Shown here piece after piece: positions 57,141 to 64,000 of a DNA stretch of 64,000 nt (the stretch's first letter is position 1; each line of letters starts with the position of its first letter). Source of the stretch: Pseudotabrizicola sp051200875 (GTDB lineage Bacteria; Pseudomonadota; Alphaproteobacteria; Rhodobacterales; Rhodobacteraceae); assembly GCF_051200875.1 (NCBI RefSeq), contig NZ_CP195191.1:558001-622000 (forward strand), in the 5' to 3' direction. Both the position numbers and the translations under genes were made by a program. The notes under the pieces were generated by a model. It did no database searches, was not told where the DNA came from, and saw nothing but the letters and a program-made list of their open reading frames with translations.

Positions 57141-58328
57141 ATGTATCCGACCGTAAGACTGCGTCCAAAAGCCGAAGCCCGTGCCATTCGCCACGGCTTT
57201 CCTTGGGTCTATGCCGATGAACTGGTGACCGACCGACGCACCCAAGGTCTTACCCCCGGCGCTTTGGCGGTTCTTGAAGATGCCGAGCGTCGGCCACTTG
57301 GCCTGGTGACCGTCAACCCGAAATCAAAGATCATTGCCCGCGTGTTAGACCGTGATCCGGAAGCGGTTATCAACCAAGATTGGTTCGCCCGGCGACTTTC
57401 GGCGGCACTTGCGTTGCGCGAGCAGCTTTTTGAGGCGCCGTTCTATCGGCTTGTGCACGCCGAGGCCGACGGGCTTCCCGGTGTCGTCATTGACCGTTTT
57501 GGCGATGCAGCTGTGGTGCAGCCAAACGCAGCCTGGGCGGAAGGCCATCTTGCCGATCTGACAGCTGCGCTTGTGCAGGTTACAGGCGTCGACAAGGTCG
57601 TAAAGAACGGCTCGGGCCGGTCGCGCGGTCTGGAAGGTCTGGACGAAGACATGGTCCTCCTTGCAGGCGTGATTGACGCTCCAATCCGAGTTCCCATGAA
57701 TGGCGCGGTGTATATGGCAGACCTTTTGGGTGGTCAGAAAACCGGACTGTTTTACGATCAGCGGCCTAATCATGCCTTCGCAGCACGTTTGGCAAAGGGG
57801 GGGCGCGTCTTGGACATGTTTTCCCATGTGGGCGGCTTTGGCCTGGCCTGCCTTGCCAACGGCGCGGTTTCGGCCCTTTGCGTTGATGGGTCCGCAGCGG
57901 CGTTGGACTTGGCGGGGCAGGGTGCCAAGGCAATGGGGGCTTCGGATCGTTTTGCCTCGCGTCAGGGCGATGCCTTTGCTGTGCTAGAGGCTTTGGCGGC
58001 AGAAGGTGCACAGTTTGATGTGGTGATCTGTGATCCTCCTGCTTTCGCACCGGCGAAACCTGCCTTGGAGGCCGGGCTTCGTGCTTATGAACGTATTGCT
58101 CGTCTGGCGGCACCGCTGGTCGCTCCGGGTGGCTACCTTGGGCTTTGCTCTTGTTCCCATGCTGCAGACTTGACCGCCTTCCGAAATGCCAGCGCCCGCG
58201 GCATTGGGCGTGGTGGGCGGCGCGGACAGATCATCTACACGGGCTTTGCTGGCCCAGACCATCCCGTTCTGCCCCAGCTTGCTGAGGGCGGCTATCTGAA
58301 GTCTCTGTTCTTCAGGTTGGATGGATGA
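57141..58328 (+). CDS. RlmI-like class I rRNA methyltransferase
   Basis: 395 residues from ATG 57141. PUA domain (about 1-75: YPTVRLRPKAEARAIRHGFPWVY), an RlmI-specific middle segment (YRLVHAEADGLPGVVIDRFG) and a C-terminal SAM-dependent methyltransferase with motif I VLDMFSHVGGFGL (near 228) and motif IV CDPPAFA (near 300). By homology it makes 5-methylcytosine in 23S rRNA. In-frame ATGs at 57096 and 57117 exist, but the first lies in a palindrome and neither has a ribosome site; the family starts near 57141. The stop overlaps the PIN gene by four bases. Confidence 0.85.
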   Translation: MYPTVRLRPKAEARAIRHGFPWVYADELVTDRRTQGLTPGALAVLEDAERRPLGLVTVNPKSKIIARVLDRDPEAVINQDWFARRLSAALALREQLFEAPFYRLVHAEADGLPGVVIDRFGDAAVVQPNAAWAEGHLADLTAALVQVTGVDKVVKNGSGRSRGLEGLDEDMVLLAGVIDAPIRVPMNGAVYMADLLGGQKTGLFYDQRPNHAFAARLAKGGRVLDMFSHVGGFGLACLANGAVSALCVDGSAAALDLAGQGAKAMGASDRFASRQGDAFAVLEALAAEGAQFDVVICDPPAFAPAKPALEAGLRAYERIARLAAPLVAPGGYLGLCSCSHAADLTAFRNASARGIGRGGRRGQIIYTGFAGPDHPVLPQLAEGGYLKSLFFRLDG

Positions 58329-58867
58329 AGGCTGCGCTTGACGCCTGCGTTCTTTATCCAACGGTCCTGCGCGAAATCCTGATGGGCTGCGCCGCGGAGG
58401 GTTTGTTTCAGCCGGTGTTTTCTGAAAGGATTCTTCGAGAGTGGGTCCGGGCCACGGTAAAGCTTGGGCCGGGCGCGCCGGTGATTGCAGAGGGCGAAGC
58501 GGAGTTGTTGCGGTCTCGCTTTCCAAAGGCGATCATCAAAGAGCAGCCGGGGATCGAGGCGCGCATTCAATTGCCAGATTCGAACGATGAGCACGTTCTG
58601 GCCATCGCCATCGCCGGTCATGCAGACTGCATCGTGACCTTTAACGCGCAGGATTTTCCGCGGCATATTCTGGCCGAAGAAGGCCTGCAGCGCCGTGACC
58701 CGGATGGCTTTCTTTGGGAACTTCATTCCGCGCAGCCGGAAAAGGTAGCGGGAGTTGTGCAGCGGGTGCACGAAACGGCCTGCCGCTTGGCTGGTGAAGA
58801 ATTGTCGCTGAAAGCCCTGTTGAAGCGAGCCAAGCTTAACCGCTTGGCTCGCGCATTGATTGGCTGA
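58325..58867 (+). CDS. PIN-domain protein (RSP_2648 family)
   Basis: 180-residue PIN_3-type putative ribonuclease. Acidic residues fit a metal site: Asp6 in AALDACVLYP, a glutamate in FSERILREW (near 35), DSNDEHVLAIAI (near 90) and Asp in TFNAQDFP (near 113). Resembles the Rhodobacter protein after which family RSP_2648 is named. No antitoxin gene precedes it. Instead it is translationally coupled (ATGA) to an rRNA methyltransferase, which suggests a role in RNA metabolism rather than a normal toxin-antitoxin pair. Confidence 0.82.
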   Translation: MKAALDACVLYPTVLREILMGCAAEGLFQPVFSERILREWVRATVKLGPGAPVIAEGEAELLRSRFPKAIIKEQPGIEARIQLPDSNDEHVLAIAIAGHADCIVTFNAQDFPRHILAEEGLQRRDPDGFLWELHSAQPEKVAGVVQRVHETACRLAGEELSLKALLKRAKLNRLARALIG

Positions 58868-59374
58868 TTAATCTTTGCGGATCGAAACCAACAGGCTGGC
58901 CAATTCGGTTTCAGAAACCCCAGCGGCAGTGGCTGCGTCTCCAAGGCTTTGTCCCGCGGCGAGGGCGATACCTGCTTCGGAAAGGGCAGCGCTTACTTCA
59001 GCTTCAGAACTGTGAAGAAGCGGCGCAATTTCGGCTGGCGAGGCGGCCATGACCTGACGGACAAGACCGAACATGGCCGCGCGATCCCCGCCGGCGCTTT
59101 CGCTGCTCGTGGGCAAGAGGAACGGGACGGCCATAGCCAGAGACAGGGCAAGCCCAATCGCCATCGGGGCATGTTTGAAATAGCTGACGAAGGGGCGCCA
59201 GTTCTTCCAAATGTGTAGGACGAAGGGAACGATCAGCACCAAAGAGAGGATTTCATGCATCTCGCGAAATCCGCTTGGGCCGAAATGGAAAAACAAGGCG
59301 ATCCCTGTCACGAGAGAAATGACGAACAGGCCGGTGATCAAGGGGGTGGCGTAACGGTTGAAAAGAGAAAGCAT
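58868..59374 (-). CDS. DUF4405-type membrane protein
   Basis: 168 residues. Two or three transmembrane helices in the first 90 residues (YATPLITGLFVISLVTGIALF, EMHEILSLVLIVPFVLHIWKNW, and one near 75-90), with histidines in FHFGPSGFREMHE and LHIWKNW as in cytochrome b-like DUF4405 proteins, so heme binding is possible. A soluble helical tail of about 75 residues follows, ending SELASLLVSIRKD. Start at 59374 fits the family; ATG 59386 is an alternative. Stops next to the convergent PIN gene. Confidence 0.72.
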   Translation of the reverse strand: MLSLFNRYATPLITGLFVISLVTGIALFFHFGPSGFREMHEILSLVLIVPFVLHIWKNWRPFVSYFKHAPMAIGLALSLAMAVPFLLPTSSESAGGDRAAMFGLVRQVMAASPAEIAPLLHSSEAEVSAALSEAGIALAAGQSLGDAATAAGVSETELASLLVSIRKD

Positions 59375-59386
59375 GATGTTGCCCAT

Positions 59387-59475
59387 TGGATGTTTTGCGC
59401 GTGCACCCAATCAAACGCTGCGGCGCGGCAATTCCGTCGCTACAATCTTAAGAAAAGTAAACATTTTACATTGTT
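59387..59475 (-). promoter_or_regulatory. AT-rich promoter region of the DUF4405 gene
   Basis: This short spacer contains a markedly AT-rich stretch (59449-59485) with GTAAA-CAT-TTTAC and, on the minus strand, TTGAAA followed after 17 bases by a weak -10. A promoter is plausible; no better assignment possible by eye. Confidence 0.3.
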
Positions 59476-60171
59476 TCAAACATCTTGTGCCGACCGCCAC
59501 CGGGCTTCGGCACTTTCGATCGCCATAATCCGTTCCGGCGTTTTGGGATGACTCATCAACCAAGCTGGAATTCCTTGGCCCATGTTTTTTGTCAGCGCAT
59601 CCAATTTGCGGAAGAGCGACTTCTGCGGGCCTGTCCCAATTCCTGACTTGATCAACAGGGCACTGGCATAGGCATCGGCCTCAAATTCGTCGCGACGCGA
59701 CAGGCGCGCCATCAGAGCCGTGGAAATCAGGTTGGCAATCCATATTCCAATGATCGGAAGAAAGCGGCTTAGCAGGGCCGACAGCATGATGAACACGGCA
59801 TTTTGCCCGGTGAAGTCGATCATCCGGCGGCGTGTGTGCCCCAAGGCAACATGGCCCAGTTCATGGGCGATGACACTAGCCATCTCTTCGGCGGTGACGT
59901 CGCCCTGTGCCTTCCGGTTTAGAAAGCCACGGGTCAGAAAAATCCGACCATCGGCCACTGCCAGGCCATTCACCGCTTCGATCTCAAACACATGGACTTT
60001 GATCTGAGGAATATCCAAGGCCTGCGCCATTCGGTCAGTCAACCGCAGGATGGAAGGATCGGACAGTGGTGTGCTGTTGGCGTCCAGCATCTTTGCCGTG
60101 CGCCATACTGAAAACCGCCACATCAGGAGCGCATAGCCGATGGCCAACAGGACAGGAAGAAACTTGATCAT
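59476..60171 (-). CDS. M48-family membrane metalloprotease (HtpX-like)
   Basis: 231 residues. N-terminal transmembrane helix (3-20), zinc site HELGH (103-107) with the third ligand expected in RRDEFEADAY (near 165), and one or two helices at about 120-150. Shorter than HtpX (about 290) and with only one N-terminal helix, so a smaller M48 relative. Probably degrades misfolded membrane or periplasmic proteins. 16 bases downstream of the DedA gene, likely same operon. Confidence 0.87.
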   Translation of the reverse strand: MIKFLPVLLAIGYALLMWRFSVWRTAKMLDANSTPLSDPSILRLTDRMAQALDIPQIKVHVFEIEAVNGLAVADGRIFLTRGFLNRKAQGDVTAEEMASVIAHELGHVALGHTRRRMIDFTGQNAVFIMLSALLSRFLPIIGIWIANLISTALMARLSRRDEFEADAYASALLIKSGIGTGPQKSLFRKLDALTKNMGQGIPAWLMSHPKTPERIMAIESAEARWRSAQDV

Positions 60172-60187
60172 GGACTAGGATATGGGA

Positions 60188-60814
60188 TCACTCACCCGCT
60201 TCGGAAAGGGCATTCTTCTGCCCGCGTTCTTTCCGCGCAAGTTGGACAAGCCACCAACCCAAAAGCAATACCGCCGTACCAGTTGCGACAAAGCCAAGAA
60301 TAGAGCCAAGAAGATCAGAAGCGGCGTTCATATTGCCGGCGAAGGCGCGGCCCATCACCACATAAAGAACGCACCAGACGACCTCGCCCAAGATGCCCCA
60401 AAGCGTAAACCGCAGCCAGTTATGGCGCATGGCACCAGAAATCACGTTCACATATGGACCAAGCGGGCTGAACAGCCACCGCGACAGGAACACCGCGACG
60501 CCCCCCTTTGCTTCCATCGTGTTGCGGGCGCGATTAATGACCTTTGCCCGCGAGGGTGCTTTGGCAAGCCGGTCTAGAAAGGGTGCTCCACCTACATGCC
60601 CGGCACCATAGCCGACTTGATCCCCGACCACGGCCCCAATCAGCGCCGCAGACAAGACCTGCCAAAGCACAAGGTCGCCAGCCGCCGCGAACCCACCGGC
60701 CGCAAGCATGATAACGGAAGATGGAATAGGCAAAGCCAAGCAGGACGCAAAGGTCGTCGCCGCAATCAGCCAAAGCCCATAAGTTGGCACAAGCGCTAAA
60801 AGCCATTCGGTCAT
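60188..60814 (-). CDS. DedA-family membrane protein
   Basis: 208-residue SNARE-associated/DedA protein with five or six hydrophobic segments. Family features: LALPIPSSVIMLAAGGFA (near 30-45), GAVVGDQVGYGAGHVGG (near 60-76) and a basic FLSRWLFSPLGPYVN (near 110-124) membrane-reentrant loop. DedA proteins are implicated in undecaprenyl-phosphate or phospholipid flipping and in envelope homeostasis. Overlaps the upstream gene by four bases. Confidence 0.88.
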   Translation of the reverse strand: MTEWLLALVPTYGLWLIAATTFASCLALPIPSSVIMLAAGGFAAAGDLVLWQVLSAALIGAVVGDQVGYGAGHVGGAPFLDRLAKAPSRAKVINRARNTMEAKGGVAVFLSRWLFSPLGPYVNVISGAMRHNWLRFTLWGILGEVVWCVLYVVMGRAFAGNMNAASDLLGSILGFVATGTAVLLLGWWLVQLARKERGQKNALSEAGE

Positions 60815-61167
60815 GGCTTTGCCGGGCGCTTCGCTTCGCGCTCCGCCTCCATTTCAGCTACCACAGCCTCGACGCGGGCGATGATCTCGGCGACAGGCAC
60901 ACCCCGATCTTTGGCAATCTGCTCTAGGGTGAAGGGATGTCCATTTTCGGGCATAGGAAGGCCTGCGCGCTCGTCAATTTCGCGTGGATCGAATCCCCAA
61001 CTGCGTCCGACATATCCAACCGTCATCCATGCAGCGACCGGCTGGTCGCGGTGCTGCGACCAATAGACTGTCCGCACGACAATCCGCGTCGCAAAGAACA
61101 GTGCTAGAACCACTGCCAGAACAAACGCGGAGACGACAAATGGGTGCCGCTTGAATAGTCGGATCAT
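60811..61167 (-). CDS. Single-pass membrane protein of unknown function
   Basis: 118 residues starting at ATG 61167 behind a perfect AAGGAGATC. One N-terminal helix (about 9-30) and a soluble, helical C-terminal part ending in a Glu/Arg/Lys-rich coiled region (EAVVAEMEAEREAKRPAKP). Overlaps both the VWA gene and dedA by four bases, so it is produced together with them. No known family recognised. Confidence 0.75.
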   Translation of the reverse strand: MIRLFKRHPFVVSAFVLAVVLALFFATRIVVRTVYWSQHRDQPVAAWMTVGYVGRSWGFDPREIDERAGLPMPENGHPFTLEQIAKDRGVPVAEIIARVEAVVAEMEAEREAKRPAKP

Positions 61168-62345
61168 GAGATCTCCTTGATGCCGCGCGCGATCCCTTCC
61201 AGAGTCATCGGCACCATTTGCCCGCCAAAGATTTCTCGGATGAGGCGCGTGGAATGGGTGTATTGCCAGTGCTGTTCGGGCAGGGGGTTGATCCACAGAT
61301 GGCGCGGCCACTGATCGCAGGCGCGTTGCAGCCAGACCTGACCGGCCTCGGGATTCCAATGCTCATTCGCACCACCGGGATGCAGAATCTCATAGGGGCT
61401 CATAGAGGCATCGCCCACGAAGATGCATTTATAATCAGAGCCATAGGTGCGCAGGATTTCCCAAGTCGGTGTTTGTTCATCCCATCGGCGGCGGTTGTCT
61501 TTCCAGACGCCCTCGTAAAGGCAGTTATGAAAATAGAAATGCTGCATGTGTTTGAACTCGGCCTTCGCAGCAGAGAACAGCTCTTCCATCACTTTCACAT
61601 ATGGGTCCATCGACCCCCCGATATCTAGAAATAACAAAACCTTCACGGAATTGCGCCGCTCTGGCCTTGTTTGTACGTCCAGATAGCCGTGATCCGCCGT
61701 TGCCCGGATCGTCCCGTCTAGATCCAGCTCTTCATGCGCGCCGTCCCGGGCCCATTTTCGCAGGCGCCGCAGCGCAACCTTGATGTTGCGGGTGCCTAGT
61801 TCGACAGTATCGTCCAAATTCCGAAATTCGCGTTTGTCCCAGACTTTGACCGCCCTTTGGTGGCGGCTTCCGGCTTGACCGATCCGTACACCTTCGGGGT
61901 TGTAGCCATAGGCCCCAAACGGGCTGGTCCCTGCGGTGCCAACCCACTTGTTCCCGCCCTGATGACGTCCTTTTTGTTCGGCCAATCGCTGCCGCAAGGT
62001 TTCCATCAGTTTGTCAAATCCGCCAAGCGCCTCGATCTGAGCCTTTTCCTCGGGCGTCAGAAACTTTTCGGCCATTTTTTCTAGCCACTCGCGCGGCAGG
62101 TCTACGGCCTCCAGAACCTGTTCTGCGGTGATTTCCTCAAGTCCTTGGAAGCTAGCCGCGAAGGCGCGGTCAAAGCGGTCCAGATGCCGCTCGTCTTTCA
62201 CCATTGCGGTGCGCGCCAGATAATAAAAGGCTTCGGGGTCGTAGGTCGCCAGACCCGCTGCCATGCCCTCCAAGAATCCAAGATACTCACGCAGGGAAAC
62301 CGGCACGCCCGTTCTTCGAAGGGTTTCGAAAAAGGGCAGAAACAT
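61164..62345 (-). CDS. VWA-domain protein, CoxE-like
   Basis: 393 residues. An N-terminal CoxE-type helical region (FLPFFETLRRTGVPVSLREYLGF) and a C-terminal von Willebrand A domain with MIDAS motif DIGGSMD (241-247). CoxE proteins assist insertion of metal cofactor in CO dehydrogenases together with a MoxR ATPase, but no MoxR gene is adjacent, and cox genes lie 42 kb away. The start at 62345 is preferred; an upstream frame to 62405 overlaps the small gene at 62350. Confidence 0.82.
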   Translation of the reverse strand: MFLPFFETLRRTGVPVSLREYLGFLEGMAAGLATYDPEAFYYLARTAMVKDERHLDRFDRAFAASFQGLEEITAEQVLEAVDLPREWLEKMAEKFLTPEEKAQIEALGGFDKLMETLRQRLAEQKGRHQGGNKWVGTAGTSPFGAYGYNPEGVRIGQAGSRHQRAVKVWDKREFRNLDDTVELGTRNIKVALRRLRKWARDGAHEELDLDGTIRATADHGYLDVQTRPERRNSVKVLLFLDIGGSMDPYVKVMEELFSAAKAEFKHMQHFYFHNCLYEGVWKDNRRRWDEQTPTWEILRTYGSDYKCIFVGDASMSPYEILHPGGANEHWNPEAGQVWLQRACDQWPRHLWINPLPEQHWQYTHSTRLIREIFGGQMVPMTLEGIARGIKEIS

Positions 62346-62349
62346 CGGA

Positions 62350-62520
62350 TCAGTCCGACAGAAGGTTTTCAAGGCCGATGGTGGCGAAAACGCCAAGCAC
62401 CGCAAAAGCTATGGCAAAGCCTGCCGCGTACTGGGCCATGTCTAGGCCCTTGCCGCCCCGCTTCTTTGCCAAAAGCGCACCAAAAATCGCGCCAAACACC
62501 AGCCCCGCAATCACGATCAT
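62350..62520 (-). CDS. 56-residue membrane protein
   Basis: Short open frame from ATG 62520 to TGA. Two hydrophobic helices (residues 1-17, MIVIAGLVFGAIFGALL, and 31-50) flank a basic loop AKKRGGKG, a credible topology with both ends on the same side. It lies four bases before the VWA start, within the operon. Small homologues in Rhodobacterales are, as I recall, sometimes mislabelled apolipoprotein acyltransferase. Function unknown. Confidence 0.7.
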   Translation of the reverse strand: MIVIAGLVFGAIFGALLAKKRGGKGLDMAQYAAGFAIAFAVLGVFATIGLENLLSD

Positions 62521-62573
62521 GCCGTATCCCCTGTTCCCGTATCGGCAGGAGATAGTCCAGAAACCGTTCTGGT

Positions 62574-63956
62574 TTACCCCCGCGCGCCGCGCGACGCCAA
62601 GGCTGCGATATCGCTCATCCTTGCCCTGACTTGCGCGTCCGAGCCAAAGGCATAGCGTGCCCAGCCCAGACTGTCGAGACGAGCCGACCTGGCTTCATCT
62701 CTGCGGCCCAGTGTTTCCAAAGCTTCGGCCCGCATTGCCAAGAGAGACGACAAAAGAGAGGCGTTCTGATGTTGCCGTGCGACAGGGATCGCACGTTCGG
62801 TCATAACAAGGACTTGATCGAACTGGCCTGAGGACAGGGCAAAGGCGGAAAGCTGCATATCAACATGTGCAACATGGATTGCGGCCCCCGGCGTGCTGCG
62901 CCAGATCCGTGCGGCTTCGTTGTAGTCGGCGATGGCGCCAGCCATGTCACTTCCGGTTCTGGCACGGGCACGGGCGAAATAGCTGAAGGCCATTCGGCCA
63001 TCATTTGACCAACCCTGAGCACGGGCGATCGCAATCAGCCGCTCAGCGCTGGCCATCCGTGCGCCATCCCGCCCAGAGAACGTGCTTTCCACCATCGAGA
63101 TCCACATTCGGGGCGAAAGCGCTTTGATCGTGCCGCCGCGGCCCTGGCCTGACGGGTTCAACCGCGCCAGAATTGCGGGCAGACGCGCGGCGACTTCTGC
63201 TTCGTTCATGCCCGAGCGGAGCTCAGGCGCGTAATGAACACGCAGCATCAGCATATCGAAGCCGGTTAGTACGGCATGGAAGTTGTCATCGTTGAAAACC
63301 GAGTCGGGCAGGCGGAACAGATCGTTCAGCGGACCCATCGCTTGCGCCAATTCCTCGTGCAGACAGTCGCGCACTTCCTGCGGGCTGGTATCGGCGGGAA
63401 CAAAGATCGTCGCCTTTTCCCGCTTTGTGATGCGTCCCCAATCCGTCGTCGAGGTGCGGCGCTCCTTCATGTATTCGCCAAACGAACTGACGTTTGGCAC
63501 GACAAAACACGCAGCCGACGGAACAGCCCGACGCAGGGCGGATTTCGGTTGAAAATCAATGATGATGCTGGGTTCAGTCCCCGGTCGGGCCATCGACACA
63601 TCAAGGCCGGCCTCGTTGCGGATACGACCAAGGACACGCTGCAATTCTGTCAGGGCGATGGCAGGAACATTGCCTTTCAACCCAATGGTGATCGGTCCTT
63701 CAAAACGTGTCATGACCGGTAAGGCACGACCGCTTTCCATGCGAAATTCCAGATCAAGAAAATCTGCCGCGATCTCGGCATTACCGCGCATTGCACCAAC
63801 CGGAGCGCCCGGCAGGAAGGCCTGCATGGCTGGAAGACCTTGATCGGTCGTCCGACCGTCAATGAACCCCTTCGACACTTCGGTGGGGGGCGTTGGTACG
63901 CATGCGGTCAGGAAACTTGTGACGACAAGTCCGGCAAGCAATGAAGGAAGGCGCAT
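62574..63956 (-). CDS. DUF2927 lipoprotein with C-terminal helical repeats
   Basis: 460 residues. Signal with canonical lipobox LTAC (Cys19), then a DUF2927 domain (about 80-260) with the typical segment CLHEELAQAMG (near 198-208) and LMLRVHYAPELRSGM. This zinc-metalloprotease-like region has HE but lacks a full HExxH. From about 300 on, helical pairs resembling TPR repeats. Envelope-located, partners unknown. First gene upstream of the small membrane protein and VWA gene, separated by 53 bases. Confidence 0.82.
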   Translation of the reverse strand: MRLPSLLAGLVVTSFLTACVPTPPTEVSKGFIDGRTTDQGLPAMQAFLPGAPVGAMRGNAEIAADFLDLEFRMESGRALPVMTRFEGPITIGLKGNVPAIALTELQRVLGRIRNEAGLDVSMARPGTEPSIIIDFQPKSALRRAVPSAACFVVPNVSSFGEYMKERRTSTTDWGRITKREKATIFVPADTSPQEVRDCLHEELAQAMGPLNDLFRLPDSVFNDDNFHAVLTGFDMLMLRVHYAPELRSGMNEAEVAARLPAILARLNPSGQGRGGTIKALSPRMWISMVESTFSGRDGARMASAERLIAIARAQGWSNDGRMAFSYFARARARTGSDMAGAIADYNEAARIWRSTPGAAIHVAHVDMQLSAFALSSGQFDQVLVMTERAIPVARQHQNASLLSSLLAMRAEALETLGRRDEARSARLDSLGWARYAFGSDAQVRARMSDIAALASRGARG

Positions 63957-64000
63957 GAGAGTGGCAGCTCTTTAGCACGAGGACGAGCGATAGACCCATC

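Noticed and set aside
58325..58867. Classical VapBC toxin-antitoxin pair
   Set aside because: No antitoxin-sized gene upstream; the coupled partner is an rRNA methyltransferase.

Overview
The window looks like chromosomal DNA of a Rhodobacterales alphaproteobacterium (Rhodobacter/Roseobacter relatives). Base composition is high-GC. The main evidence is a 14-gene nuo operon carrying seven small accessory genes and followed by birA-coaX-rnj, together with an RSP_2648-type PIN protein and several small families typical of this order. I saw no rRNA or tRNA gene, CRISPR array, intact insertion sequence or prophage.

Layout. 1-610: eda (KDPG aldolase), cut by the window edge. 772-8699: a catabolic island with an amidase, a flavin monooxygenase, a RidA-family protein, a DUF1028 protein, a LysR regulator, a nitrilase-superfamily amidohydrolase and a trimethylamine-dehydrogenase-like demethylase. 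It probably degrades an N-methylated nitrogen compound that I cannot name. 8719-14597: two divergent operons for a PQQ-alcohol-dehydrogenase-associated system (ABC exporter, beta-propeller, substrate-binding protein; cytochrome c PedF, XoxJ-like protein), but no quinoprotein dehydrogenase. 14670-18933: coxG-coxS-coxL-coxM encoding a form II CO-dehydrogenase-like molybdenum hydroxylase, closed by strong terminator hairpins.

19078-28927: housekeeping genes: PHP phosphoesterase, tyrS, anmK, an AlkD-like glycosylase, a PPOX-fold protein, glmS and glmU (UDP-GlcNAc synthesis), gph and an orphan DegT-type aminotransferase. 29340-47179: nuoABCDEFGHIJKLMN, respiratory complex I, with seven interspersed genes. 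NuoE has an extra helix-hairpin-helix domain and NuoL a His-rich, repeat-bearing loop. The same strand continues through birA, coaX and rnj to a bidirectional terminator at 50443-50473.

50492-55778: minus strand, with an RhlE-like RNA helicase, an orphan asparagine-synthetase-like protein and edd (6-phosphogluconate dehydratase). edd and eda, usually neighbours, lie 53 kb apart here, but both are preceded by almost the same LacI-type palindrome, so they probably form one split Entner-Doudoroff regulon. 56374-58867: a lipoprotein and an rRNA-methyltransferase/PIN pair. 58868-63956: a minus-strand membrane/envelope cluster (DUF4405, M48 protease, DedA, a small membrane protein, CoxE-like VWA protein, a 56-residue membrane protein, DUF2927 lipoprotein).

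The most interesting signals are the split edd/eda operator pair, the amine-catabolic island, the PQQ accessory module without its dehydrogenase, the orphan asparagine-synthetase-like gene with a palindrome over its promoter, and the domain additions in complex I.
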